From: Acholoe squamosa
Lineage: Eukaryota > Annelida > Polychaeta > Phyllodocida > Polynoidae
Reading direction: 5' to 3'
Assembly (NCBI GenBank): GCA_949317995.1
Contig: OX439039.1
Location: 70,318,002-70,382,001, forward strand
DNA length: 64,000 bases
The notes under the pieces are model-generated. The model was given only the letters and a program-made list of their open reading frames with translations, was not told the origin of the DNA and did not search any database. Within the stretch, counting starts at the first letter, position 1. Each line of letters starts with the position of its first letter. This document shows, piece by piece, positions 53,040 to 64,000 of this stretch. A program made the position numbers and the translations under genes.

Positions 53040-53188
53040 CAAATGTCAACTCACAGTGAATAATTTAGGATCGTATTCCCAGAGGTGCTTCTGCCCGTAT
53101 TCAACGAGGCCTTATAGGCCGAGTTGAATGCGGACAGAAGCACCGAGGGGAATACGATCCTAAATTATTCACTGTGATTTGACATTTG
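53040..53188. repeat. Long near-perfect palindrome (~149 bp)
   Basis: The left arm GCAAATGTCAACTCACAGTG...TTTAGGATCGTATTCCC and right arm GGGAATACGATCCTAAATTA...GACATTTGC mirror each other around GAGGCCTTATAGGCCGA. Differences are a few single bases. Confidence 0.9.
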
Positions 53189-53617
53189 CATTTATGCCAT
53201 GGCCCTACAGGGTTAAATTGCTTTAAAATAAAGAAACACAACCATATTTACTGTTTTTTAACGTGTCGAGTCGTCCCGGTTTGTTTTCATCCGCCATGAC
53301 ACCTTGCTCGACGAAGTAGGTCACGTGATACAGAGCTACCCGCTACTTTTAGTTTCAATATAAATGGGCAATATCTTCTTTTTTAACATGGCGCTAACAC
53401 TTAGATATACCTTAAACAATTCATAACATATTATTTAACTAGTTCAATCATTCTTTTTTGCGTAAAACTTCTAATAACCATACCTAAATACAAAACTAAT
53501 TAGCTCTGTATAAATTTCAAAATGGCGCCGCTGAATATGCGAGGATCGTATTCCACCCCCCCATTGAATACGGCGTAAGTAGTACTAATCTATAGTGTCG
53601 ATGATATTAGCCATGGC

Positions 53618-53620
<3 letters not shown>
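53189..53620. mobile_element. Possible element with TTTATGCCATGGC ends
   Basis: TTTATGCCATGGC (53191-53203) recurs inverted as GCCATGGCATAAA (53611-53623), and GGATCGTATTCC is shared with the adjacent palindrome. The interior is unrecognised. Confidence 0.35.

Positions 53621-53669
<49 letters not shown>
53621..53669. repeat. (TA)n microsatellite
   Basis: About 24 TA dinucleotides. Confidence 0.95.
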
Positions 53670-53671
<2 letters not shown>

Positions 53672-54249
53672 GAACGTTGCCTAATTTGTACCACCTATGA
53701 ACCTTTTTCTGTCCAGTGATTATTTCTATGAATTTGAATGTAAAATTTATACACTTTCTGAGGGTACCTTATAGCTTTCTGGTAATAGCATAAAAATCTA
53801 GGAATTTGAATTTCTCTAGTCACGGTGTGCAATTAAAAATAAAATCAAAGCTTAATGTGAAGTCACTTCCCCACAGAAAATACTTGAATTTCTTCGTATA
53901 GACCACCACAGCCAACAACTCTCTGTTGGTGGTACAATAATTTCTTTGAGCTTTGCTCAACTAGCGAAAGCAATAGGAACTTCCAACCCACCCTGGACCT
54001 GGGATAAGGCAGCTCCTATGCTATCGTTACTAGTGTAGCGGAATTCCCCGCAAAGGGTGGTGCGGGGTCTAGTACTTCTCGTTGTGTTCTTACTAAGAGG
54101 GGAACTAGAAAGCTCCAAGTTCGGACCACTAGGATGGCGTTAACACCAGGTCAAGGACATAAGACAACCTGGGGATTACAGTTATACATTCTTTTATTCT
54201 AAAGTAAAATATTCAACAAGGTGGTCTCTATCAGTTACACTATATTTCT
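53670..54249. other. Intergenic sequence
   Basis: No gene is recognised. It could be part of a gypsy-type LTR or internal region given the RT fragment at 55870-56566, but no LTR pair is visible. Confidence 0.35.
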
Positions 54250-55010
54250 ATATCAAACGGGCCAGGACATTGCTAAGCCCACATGTAGGTGATAACTATG
54301 GATAGGGGCCAGGTCTTCGCTAAGCCCAATGTAAATAAAGTTAAAGTTGATGGGGCCAGGACATCGCTAAGCCCACACATAGGTGATAACTATGGATAGG
54401 GGCCCGGTCTCTGCTAAGCCCAACGTAAATAAAGTTAAAGTTGATGGGGCCAGGACATCGCTAAGCCCACACGTATGTGATAACTATGGATGGGGGCCAG
54501 GCGGGGGGCCAGGTCTCCACTAAGCCCAACGTAAGTAAAGTTTAATGGCTCCTCCAGCTGAGCTAGGGATGGCCCGTAGAAGTTGAACGACTCTTGCCGG
54601 GGGACGCCGGTGTTGGGTGGAGCGGGGGTGACGCGGCCCTGCATTAAAGGTGTTCGGTTGAGTGATTCGGATTCATGTTAAAGTTGTTCTGTTCCAGTGG
54701 GGTGGACCCGGGAAGGTGCGACACGGTGTTCGGTTGAGTGACTCGGACTCATGTTAAAGTTGTTCGGTTCCAGTGGGGTGGACCCGGGAAGGTGTGAAGA
54801 CTGCTCCTGGTTGGCAGTGAGGTGGTGGAGACTGCTCCTTGTTGGCAGTGAGGTGGTGGAGACTGCTCCTTGTTAGCAGTGGGTTGGTGAGCTGGTGGTG
54901 AGTTGCTCCTAGTTGGCAGTAAGGTGGTGGAGACTGCTCCTTGTTAGCAGTGGGTTGGTGAGCTGGTGGTGAGTTGCTCCTAGTTGACAGTGTGTGTGGT
55001 GAGAGCCAGT
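54250..55010. repeat. Two tandem-repeat blocks
   Basis: 54255-54545 holds three ~115-bp units (GGGGCCAGGACATCGCTAAG ... GATAACTATGGATAGGGGCC). 54650-54790 holds a ~71-bp duplicate (GTGTTCGGTTGAGTGA...). 54796-55000 holds GACTGCTCCTTGTTGGCAGT/GAGGTGGTGGA units of ~30-60 bp. Confidence 0.8.
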
Positions 55011-55869
55011 TTGGTTCTGCCTGACTGAGCAGGCTGGACTGCTTATATAGAGCTTGGCTGGGCCTGACCACCTGACCAGCCCCAGCCAATGGAGGAGGGC
55101 CTAACAGGACCCCATAGGACCCAACAGGGCCCTGACAGGGCTGCCCTGATTGGCTGGAATTTCAGTCTGAATTTATGGAATAATCAGACAATTTCTTAAA
55201 AATACAACAATGCCATAATGGTCTATGACCCCAAGTTAGTGGGAGTCACTACTTGAATTATGTAAATATGTCCAGAATTGGCCATACTGGGGGTGCCAAA
55301 TTTGGGGACTGGCTTGGGGCCAAAATGGCTACTGCCTCTATTTTCCCAGTCCAGATCAGGCTGTCAATTGACTTAAAAATACAGTGGTTTGCACTAATAT
55401 TTTGTCAATAAAACTAAAGAGGCTACTTTAATTAAAGTCATATCTAACCATAGTGCTACTTTAAATTGTGTGACTTTGTGCAGATAAGGCACATTTTACA
55501 AAGCTTGGGTAGAAACAGGGCCCCGTGTGCGGGACCGGTTACTTCAGTCCCTGTCCATAAGTGACAGGGTGAAGAAGGAAGCTGGAGTGCTGTCACTGTT
55601 TCATCAAAATATACCCCTAAACTAAAGAATACAGACTAAACAAAGGTTGGTAGGGGTGCCTAAACTTCCCGTCCACCTCCCTGACTATGACATAAAAATT
55701 GTCTTAGTGTAGATTTGTGAGATTGATGTGGGAAAGAAGGTAGCTGCATGGGCGAAAATAGGGGTAACTGCGGACAGGGCTCCCGTGAAGAGTGGCAGAT
55801 CCCCGGGGGGAGGGCTGGGGCAGCCCGGCAAGGTATGGGAGCGGTCGACGCCGTGCGTTCTCGTCACAC
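55011..55869. other. Intergenic sequence left of the gypsy fragment
   Basis: No gene is recognised. Homology to Ty3/gypsy stops at the RNase H motif near 55870, so this may be unrelated DNA joined at a break. Confidence 0.4.
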
Positions 55870-56566
55870 TAGCATCAGTATCTAGAATGAAATGATATTT
55901 CAATACAGGTGTACTGGCAAACAGTTCCTTTATTTGCACAAAGGCCTCATCTTGCTTGAATCCCCAGGGAAAACGTTCTTTCCTAACTCTAGGCGTCCAG
56001 TGGGACAAACTCTGTATAGGAAAGGCGACCCTGGAATATCCGGGTAAAAAGTCCCTATAGTAGGAACAAAAACCAAGGAAGGATTGGACTTCTTTAGCAT
56101 TCGTGGGTGAATGCCAATTTGACACAGCATCCAGTTTCTCCAGATCAGCTTTAATCCCCTCATTTGAGATTATTCTTCATAAGTAGTTAATGGATCTCAT
56201 AAAGAGATCATATTTCTTAGGCTTCAGCTTAAGCCCATAAGACATGATTCTTTCTAGAACCAAACCTAAATTTTCCAAGCATTCCTCAAAAGTCTTACCA
56301 CAGACTATCACATCATCCAAATAGACCAGACATTTCTTCCATAATTAATCACTTAATAAAGTTTCCATCATGGCTTCAAATGCCGGGGGTGCATTACATA
56401 ACCCAAACGGCATTACATTATATTGGAATAGTCCAACATGACTGGAAAATGCCGTCTTTTCCATATCTTTCGGATGCATACCCACTTGCCAATACCCGGA
56501 TTGTAAGTCTAAGGAGCAATACCATTGATTGCCTCCAAGGGAGTCTATAGTCTCATCGATTCTAGG
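55870..56566 (-). mobile_element. Ty3/gypsy RT-RNase H fragment
   Basis: On the minus strand: a reverse transcriptase beginning with SRIDETIDSLGG, then YCSLDLQSGYWQV, FQYNVMPFGLCNAP, the catalytic YLDD and a GLKLKPKKYDLF stretch. After two stops follow KEVQSFLGFCSYYRDFLPGY and LDTDAS, the start of RNase H. The reading frame is interrupted by at least two stop codons and similarity ends abruptly after TDAS, so it is a dead internal fragment. Protease, integrase and LTRs are not seen. Confidence 0.88.
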
Positions 56567-56784
56567 ACTTCTACCCCCAAGACATTTACCCCCTAGGCAT
56601 TTACCCCCAGACTTTTACCCACATGCCATTTACCCCCATGACATCTGCTGAGGTCCAACAGAATAGTTCAAAACTGTGCAAACCTTGTGAAATACCTCTC
56701 AATTTAGGGGCCTAGATCTCGTGGCCTTCTGCTCATTTATTTCATCTGATCAGGGATAAAATAAAGTCAACTTTCTTCTTCTTT
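56567..56784. repeat. Short CATTTACCCCC repeats
   Basis: Five imperfect ~15-bp units of CATTTACCCCCAAGA type at 56567-56640, then unique sequence. Confidence 0.6.
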
Positions 56785-58222
56785 GGGACAACCCTTGTGT
56801 GTATAAGAGCCGCAGCTTATATGCAGGGTACTGCGATCATAACCCTTGTGTATATGAGCCGCAGCTTATATGCAGGGTACTGCGATCATAATAACCCTTG
56901 TGTATATATGAGCCGCAGCTTATATGCAGGGTACTGCTATCATAACCCTTGTGCATATATGAGCCGCAGCTTATATGCAGGGTACTGCGATCATAATAAC
57001 CCTTGTGTATATATGAGCCGCAGCTTATATGCAGGGTACTGCGATCATAACCCTTGTGTATATGAGCCGCAGCTTATATGCAGGGTACTGCGATCATAAC
57101 CCTTGTGTATATATGAGCCGCAGCTTATATGCAGGGTACTGCGATCATAACCCTTGTGTATATGAGCTGCAGCTTATATGCAGGGTACTGCGATCATAAT
57201 AACCCTTGTGTATATATGAGCCGCAGCTTATATGCAGGGTACTGTGATCATAACCCTTGTGTATATATGAGCCGCAACTTATATGCAGGGTACTGCGATC
57301 ATAACCCTTGTGTATATGAGCTGCAGCTTATATGCAGGGTACTGCGATCATAACCCTTGTGTATATATGAGCTGCAGCTTATATGCAGGGAACTGCGATC
57401 ATAACCCTTGTGTATATATGAGCTGCAGCTTATATGCAGGGTACTGCGATCATAATAACCCTTGTGTATATATGAGCCGCAGCTTATATGCAGGGTACTG
57501 CTATCATAACCCTTGTGCATATATGAGCCGCAGCTTATATGCAGGGTACTGCGATCATAATAACCCTTGTGTATATATGAGCCGCAGCTTATATGCAGGG
57601 TACTGCGATCATAACCCTTGTGTATATGAGCCGCAGCTTATATGCAGGGTACTGCGATCATAACCCTTGTGTATATATGAGCCGCAGCTTATATGCAGGG
57701 TACTGCGATCATAACCCTTGTGTATATGAGCTGCAGCTTATATGCAGGGTACTGCGATCATAATAACCCTTGTGTATATATGAGCCGCAGCTTATATGCA
57801 GGGTACTGTGATCATAACCCTTGTGTATATATGAGCCGCAACTTATATGCAGGGTACTGCGATCATAACCCTTGTGTATATGAGCTGCAGCTTATATGCA
57901 GGGTACTGCGATCATAACCCTTGTGTATATATGAGCTGCAGCTTATATGCAGGGAACTGCGATCATAACCCTTGTGTATATATGAGCTGCAGCTTATATG
58001 CAGGGTACTGCGATCATAACCCTTGTGTATATATGAGCCGCAGCTTATATGCAGGGTACTGCGATCATAACCCTTGTGTATATATAAGCTGCAGCTTATA
58101 TGCAGGGTACTGCGATCATAACCCTTGTGCATATATGAGCTGCAGCTTATATGCAGGGTACTGCGATCATAACCCTTGTGTATATATGAGCCGCAGCTTA
58201 TATGCAGGGTACTGCAGTCATA
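56785..58222. repeat. Minisatellite G (~48-51-bp unit) with 564-bp higher-order duplication
   Basis: About 29 units of CCCTTGTGTATATATGAGCC plus GCAGCTTATATGCAGGGTAC and TGCGATCATAA. The order of unit variants at 57129-57410 recurs 564 bp later at 57693-57974. Both strands are open over long stretches, giving repetitive Cys/Tyr-rich frames that I do not regard as genes. Confidence 0.95.
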
Positions 58223-58229
58223 ACCCATT

Positions 58230-58392
58230 TTTTGGAGTTGCTTGCCACCTAGCGGCCGGGAACGCAGCGACCATAGCAACTTCATTATGTTTTCGGTTTG
58301 TCAGTGACGTCACGGTCACCTTGTGACGCAATTTGTGACGTCATACGTCGGCCGTGACGTCACACGTTGGCCGCAGATTGGCAACTCCTATC
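58230..58392. other. Segment with three TGACGTCA motifs and GGAGTTGC ends
   Basis: GTGACGTCAC at 58304 and 58354, GTGACGTCAT at 58336; GGAGTTGC (58235) and GCAACTCC (58381) are inverted. Possibly a MITE. Confidence 0.45.
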
Positions 58393-59463
58393 TGTGGTCC
58401 TTGCCACATTTTTCTTGTTTTCATATTTCTTGCATTACTTATATATGGGTCAGGTCGCCAGAAAGCAGTAGATTTTGTGTTTTGGGGTCATTTTGGACTT
58501 TTATGGCTCTGGAGTAAGAAGTTGTCAACCAATCTTGTCCTACATAGACTCATTTGATAGAGAACACTTAGGGCTATCAGAAAAATGTAGATTCGTGGTC
58601 ATCCATCAAAAACTTAAGGACTTATAGCCTGCCAAAGTGAAAAAACGGCCAAATTTGTTCTTTTTTATACTTTTTGTATTTATTACAAGTGTCCTGTATT
58701 GAATAAAGAACACTATAGAGTATCCCAAAGTTATTTTTTGTATTGTATATGATCATAGGTATCATTTCCATGAGGTTTGAATATGTTACTAAGTGAGAAT
58801 TTTTCATGATGTGTCTTTCAAAATGGAAATCTGTAATTTGTAACGTCTGGTACCTAAATCTAAATCGGTTATAAAACATGGAAAAAATGAAGTTTCAAAA
58901 TCTTTGTTATTACCCATATGAAGGACCCTATCATCCCCTACTTTGGTGAAGAAATTGTGTGTCTACCAGCATTCGTCTCCATATGAGAGCAGCTTATGTG
59001 AAATAATTCTGATAAAAGTACCGGACGTTACGTAACGTCCGGTACTTTTATCATCATGTAGGAGGCAGGCTACTGTGCATGCATAACTCAAATTTTGTTC
59101 CATTCTATAATTGAAGTCAATAATAGACATATTGGCCTTGTTATTTCATGTGTTTGTTATGCATAATGGGACATTCTTATATTACTGAGAGCAACTTCAA
59201 TTACCTCCATATTTCATTATTTTGGTACCGGACGTTACATGACACAAAACAAGCAATAAAAATGGAACCGGATGGCCTAGATCGGTATTTTTTGGTCTTC
59301 TGAGCTGAGGAGATGTACCTTGACAATTTTGTTGAGGTTATATAAAGTAATTAGAAAATTAGTTTTTCAGGGCCTTCAAGGGCAAAATCTTACACTTTCT
59401 GACGACCTGACCCATATACCCATACAGTATATCTCACACGAATCTATTTCTATATTTTTCTAG
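58393..59463. other. Unique AT-rich region with a perfect palindrome
   Basis: No gene is recognised apart from the palindrome at 59011-59052 and its half-copy GGTACCGGACGTTAC at 59224. Confidence 0.5.
59011..59052. repeat. Perfect 42-bp palindrome
   Basis: Arm GATAAAAGTACCGGACGTTA plus C, followed at once by its exact reverse complement with no loop. Confidence 0.95.
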
Positions 59464-59559
59464 AGCTCGGCGGTCCTACTGGGAGACTCTTCGTCCATCC
59501 ACTGGGAGGCCCTATTCAGCCTCTCTCTCTCCAAACCGGACAACTGGGGCAAAACTGCT
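59464..59559 (+). CDS. Putative coding exon of an unidentified gene
   Basis: 96 nt between TATTTTTCTAG and GTGAGT. In phase 0 it reads SSAVLLGDSSSIHWEALFSL plus SLSKPDNWGKTA; the other two frames are also open, so frame is not proven. Base composition (GC-rich, codon-like) stands out from the AT-rich surroundings, and the acceptor has a good pyrimidine tract. I do not recognise the protein family. Confidence 0.45.
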
Positions 59560-61032
59560 GTGAGTAATCATAAAGTCTGGTGCATTCTAGTTAGACGATT
59601 TGGGGACTGGGGTGGGGGGGGGGGGCTTTATCTCACTCCGGATTGGGCTGGTCTGTTCCAGCCCCCATCTGTTGTAGCCAAATACTATCAGGAGTCATGG
59701 TATAGGAAGACCACATAGGAAGATCACATCCTAATACATAATAAAGTGTTACATACAATTCATGTACATTGTATCAGAGACTGGTCCATCAGTAAACAAT
59801 TGTGCCCCATAGAACCATGCAGCAGTAAAACTAGAAAGTTTTTTTTTTATTTATATAAATCGTTATATAAATGCTCAATTATTTAATTGTCTGTATCATT
59901 ATACATGATATAGGACGCTTAACGAATCACAAGGGAATTTCTTGCAAGGAGTTTTTATTAGATCAGATGATATTGATGCCTCACTTCTTTATTGGCCCAG
60001 GGTATCCCCTGGGCTATTGGAGCCGGGTTTTCAGCAGATCCACAAATTTGTAATCACCAATTTCAGGGTGTAATCATTCAGTGATATACTGTTAGTTTAC
60101 ACATTTTTCAAAAGCCAAAGGAAAGTTTCAAATCTCATCTATCAGACAACATTTTGTCCTTTATGGTGAGTGATGTCTTTCTCTACGAAAAAAGCTGCTG
60201 TACTTACGTCATGTTTTGGGAGCTATACTGACTACAAGTCCTTTAACCATTGGGTCTATGGGTCAGATAGATTTTGGCGATGAAATTAGCACATGGAGTC
60301 CTATGGGTAATCACCAAGTGAGACACTTTTTTTCAGCAGGCAATGTTTACAGTGTCCAAGCTATACACATAACACATTGGGGACTGAGCGATAAACTAAG
60401 CATGCTAAGGATAAAGTTTTCTGTACAACGCCTAACTCCCGGTGAATTGACATTTGACTTGCTCAAGTGAATAGATTTATGAGGGAGGGATTTGGGAGCG
60501 AGGGGGCTAGGTGTCCAGGGGGCCAGGTTTCCAGGGGGCCAGTTGTCCAGGGGCTAGGTCTCCAGGGGGCCAGGTCTCCAGGGGTCAAGTGTCCAGAGGG
60601 CCAGGTGTCCAGGGGCTAGGTGTCTGGGGGCCAGGTGTCTGGGAGGCCAGCACACCAGGGGGCCAGCGGTCCAAGGGGTTTAGTAAGAGAAGATTATGCC
60701 AGACTGGTGTCAGTACATGTATAGATAATAGTCTCTATTTGTAAGTAATTAGTCAATATTTCGCAAGTGCTGATTCTTGTGACCCTACAGGGTTGATAGA
60801 GGGTTTTATGGTACCTACCCTGAGCCTTCTGTGCTTCAATGCACAACGCCCAATTTTTATATTGGGGGGGGGGGTAGTAGACCCTGGGCCATATGTGATA
60901 TATATCACACATTAAATTTTATTTTCAGTGAAATTGCATTCAATCACGAAAAGCACAAAATTTACTTCACAGAAGAAACCCCTTTGCATTAATCTCTAAC
61001 ACTGACATCAATTTATTTCACCTTGCAACGAG
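59560..61032. other. Between the two putative exons
   Basis: Unique sequence plus the GGCCAGG tandem block at 60484-60680. No exon is recognised. Confidence 0.4.
60484..60680. repeat. Short tandem block GGGGGCCAGGTGTCCA
   Basis: About twelve imperfect 15-17-bp units. Confidence 0.8.
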
Positions 61033-61173
61033 ATGAGATACTGAAACAGAAGATTGAAGCTACTACAGAGGATGAAATCAGTGAGCTGGCCAAAATTAAA
61101 AGTGCTGCTAGAATAAGACGATTTATTGAAAACTGTATGCATGTATGTGAGGCCGCGCAGAGTGTATGTCAGG
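61033..61173 (+). CDS. Putative coding exon of an unidentified gene
   Basis: An open stretch reads DEILKQKIEATTEDEISELA plus KIKSAARIRRFIENCMHVCE and AAQSVCQ, ending in CAGG|GTAAAT. The composition (charged, helical) looks like real protein. The 3' splice site is uncertain: ACGAG at 61032 or AACAG at 61049; an in-frame TAA at 60990 limits the exon. It could belong with 59464-59559. Family not recognised. Confidence 0.45.
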
Positions 61174-61415
61174 GTAAATGATGACAATTTATCGTTTAAC
61201 AATGTGCCATAGGTTTATTGACCTCTGTTTGGAATGATCATATATAGTGAATCTACGGCAGTCCAAATGCTTCATAATTAGGAGGGAACAGATTACATTG
61301 ACTGCTCCAGCAAAACACTATGTATATACCACTCCTCTGGGAAGGTACCACAGCGTTATGTAGATGCTTCTTGTGTGCATATTTAGTTAGAGGGAGTACA
61401 GATCTGAATTATTGG

Positions 61416-61760
61416 CATGGGTAGACACTAACTTTTCCAGCCACTGGCCACCCGGACCAGTAGGTTGAGAAATCTACGGGCCCGGAGCTAAAACTGTGGG
61501 CCCAGAATAGCTAGTTTACTTTTAAAAAGATAAATTAAAGGGCATTTCTCATTAATTCAGACAATTACTTAGCAAGAATGGTTAGATTCCTGATGATTTC
61601 CTCTTTCCAATAACATGCCTATACTATTAGGAATGGATATCTCTCTAAACTTCTATGGGCCATCCCGGGCCCACAGGAAGGAAATTCCTGAGAAAACTAT
61701 GGGCCCACAGCCCAAACTGCGGGCCAATGGCTCCCGGGTCAGCATCAGTGTCTACCCCTG
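61416..61760. mobile_element. Non-autonomous hAT5-like element (345 bp)
   Basis: Ends CATGGGTAGACACT and AGTGTCTACCCCTG are inverted; ATTGG lies on both sides (61411-61415, 61761-61765). The interior has GGGCCC-rich subrepeats. Confidence 0.65.
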
Positions 61761-62339
61761 ATTGGTATATGTTTTATGTGTTGTATGTTATTAGTATATC
61801 AAAAATCATATAATCACTGTCGTCTATCCTTTATGCTGTTGATTAAAACGATATTGTCAGAAGAAAAGTACATGTATCATTGCTTTTTTCCACTAATCGG
61901 TGAAACTGAAATTAAAACATTTCTACAACCAAATAATCCTCACTTTATGAGCTATCCTTTCCTGCTTTGATGTGTCCCGCGCTGTGCAGAACAAAATGAA
62001 GAAATAAAAATGAAATAAAAGGCGCGACATTAAGATTTCAATGACTACAAAAGCTGCACTGGTGCAGCATATAAGCAGCATCCCCAATTCTGACGATGCT
62101 ATATAAGCCTCAAATGGGAAACATTATCCTCAAATCATTTAGCAAATGGGAGCTTGCATAAAGTGTATTTTTCACTATCATTTTTATTTCACTTTTGGCC
62201 TTTCTCACCACGGACAGGCTCGCAACCAAAATGAAAGAAAAAAAGTTACTATAGATATATTGGTTCTGTTGCTGAAAAGGGCGAAGTTTTAGTTTGCTCT
62301 GTACAGAGGATCATTACAAGGTCCAGTATTCGCAATCAG

Positions 62340-62560
62340 AGGGCCCTAGACAGTGGGGTCCCATGTCCATTGTCGATTCTAAGAAGTGGTTGTTGTCCTT
62401 TGTCTCTCATACCCATGTCCTTTGTCGATTTTAAGAAGTGGCTTTGTCCCTTTTCTATAAGCCCATGTCCCTTGTCGATTTTAAGAAGTGGCCTTGTCAC
62501 TTGTCCCTCAAGCCCATGTACCTTGTCGGTTTTAGGGAATGCCTTTGTCCCCTTGTCCAT
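62340..62560. repeat. Tandem block, ~62-bp unit
   Basis: Four units of CCCATGTCCNTTGTCGATT and TTAAGAAGTGGCTTTGTCC type. Relatives occur at 22080-22200 and (inverted) 47995-48140. Confidence 0.8.
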
Positions 62561-64000
62561 TTTACCCGTCTGGGGCCCTAACCAGGGGTCGTTCGAGTTT
62601 AAGCACATAGATAAAAGCACTTCCTATGATTAACGCGTCTATGTGTCGGCCTTATCGGTCTGAGATAGGAGAGGGACGAGCCCCCAAGCTGATAACGGCC
62701 CAAGCCAAAACAATAATAAACACCCAAATACATACGCACTACACACAGAGCTAGATTTTATATACGCAGGTCTATTGCTATTAAGAAATCACCATTCATA
62801 TTTAAGTTTATGTGTTGGGCCTTATCAATTGCACGTGCAAGTATCCCTATTTACAGGTCTTAACAGTGTGTCACTTTTATTGCAGCTTATAGTTCTACAG
62901 TTGGATTATTTCCAATCAGTTCATCAAATGACTAATAATTTTACTCTAATGTTGCACCATGCACAGTGTGGATGTTTATTGCATCTAGAAGATCATTTTA
63001 TATCTCGATGAGAACCAATAACAAAAAGTAAGTTTATTTGATAAATTCGACATTGCTTTCGGTTACCGATTTGTATCATACTTTTGGTTTGATCTAAGTC
63101 AAGTATGTCTTGTATGTCTGTGTCAACAAGTCTCATTTGACATTCTTCCTTTTGAATTATTATATAACACAACAGTCAACACGGATTCTTGGATGACACT
63201 AAGTCTGATTGCTTGATATAGCACATTTGGGCGTCAAAGAACAGTCCTAAATAAACTGGCATCACAATATCTATGTACATGCTGCCATAAATCTGTGTAT
63301 TGTTGCTTAGATTCCACGTCGGACAGCTTGTAAATCAGAATTAAACGAAGATTTATTATCGTGTAAAGCATCTTCCTCAGAATATATACTGAGATACTAT
63401 ATAATTAAGTGATTTACAAGGAAATTCTGAATAAATTGCCTTTTAAATGCAATTCCCCCAAATCCAGGTACAAGCAAAGTTAAGCTTTGCCTACAGAACA
63501 AAAAGAAAAATGTACAGCCCCAAATTAATTGCATATGATAATGAAAAATAGTTTATATTTTGATGAAAAGGGGAGGGCATGTGTTTGTGTGTTTCGCCTG
63601 TTTCTAGAGCAGAAGATAAGAAAACAAAATACGAAACCCTAAGCTCCAACTTCTGAATGAAGAGATAGTGGGAACCGGCCCACACTAGATAATTGACTGT
63701 TCCTCCTGTAGTCAAGTTTGATCTGGGAGTACAGTTACCTGGAACCGGTGTAGACCAGAATGAACCAGTTGACTTAAAGTTCGTGCAGAAAATCCCAATC
63801 ACATTCTACATTCTTTAATAATAGCTTATACATTTTCCACATATAAGTAGGCGGTACACAGGAGGCAGGAAAAAGACTGTAGGTACGATGTAGGTCTACT
63901 ATAGGCAAGTGAATCTTTTGGTCTGTCGGTGGTTGGTGGAATGCCCAGCACCAACTCAAACATATACGTGTAATTGTGTTGCCTAATACACAGAAAATAA

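Larger units (their letters stand above)
61174..64000. other. Right end of window: mostly unique AT-rich DNA
   Basis: Apart from the hAT5-like element and the tandem block at 62340-62560, no gene is clearly seen. A segment at 62883-63011 after TTTTATTGCAG is open (LIVLQLDYFQSVHQMTNNFT...) to a stop but lacks support. Confidence 0.4.

Noticed and set aside
56797..58326. Cys/Tyr-rich repeat proteins on both strands
   Set aside because: Open frames arise from a ~50-bp minisatellite. Both strands are open and the frame changes with unit length.
62775..63011. Terminal exon after TTTTATTGCAG
   Set aside because: The frame is open, but composition is AT-rich, no family is recognised and no donor or partner exon is evident.

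Overview
The window is animal (metazoan) nuclear DNA. Evidence: small coding exons with GT-AG introns, long introns full of repeats, non-LTR and Ty3/gypsy retrotransposon pieces, tRNA-derived SINE-like units, and many MITEs, minisatellites and (TA)n/(TG)n tracts. Repeats that begin with GAGTGAGTGAGT and continue with a GTTTAACGCC-type core recall mollusc-type dispersed repeats, and everything fits a repeat-rich marine invertebrate. I cannot name the species.

Two genes are read exon by exon, in convergent orientation. On the + strand, 8750-16836, is a five-exon gene for CIAO2A (FAM96A, MIP18 family), 138 residues, a cytosolic iron-sulfur targeting factor. On the - strand, 47254 down to 20047, is a fifteen-exon gene for mitochondrial dimethylglycine dehydrogenase (DMGDH). 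The inferred exons keep frame and sum to 2634 nt (877 residues plus stop). About 3.2 kb of repeat-bearing sequence separates the two 3' ends. One or two further exon-like segments on the + strand (59464-59559 and about 61033-61173) may belong to an unidentified gene near the right end.

Layout: 1-2420, ORF1 and tandem 5' monomers of a minus-strand LINE cut by the window edge; 3.2-7.0 kb, a two-part minisatellite split by a 1.44-kb Harbinger-like insertion; 7.0-8.7 kb, MITE and short tandem repeats; 8.75-16.8 kb, CIAO2A, whose exon 1/intron 1 junction is amplified about 30-fold; 16.8-20.0 kb, intergenic; 20.0-47.3 kb, DMGDH, with introns holding an antisense LINE (22.4-26.6 kb), a 3.2-kb minisatellite (29.3-32.5 kb), a 475-bp foldback, SINE-like units, a polypyrimidine tract and a 2.8-kb minisatellite (42.1-44.8 kb); 47.3-64 kb, mostly transposon debris, a gypsy RT fragment and a 1.4-kb minisatellite.

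The most unusual points are: the CIAO2A exon 1 splice donor sits in a 36-bp repeat whose every unit carries another donor in the same phase; a NADAR (YbiA-like) domain ORF lies directly upstream of an APE-RT ORF in the LINE; and homology places one DMGDH intron donor at GA instead of GT.
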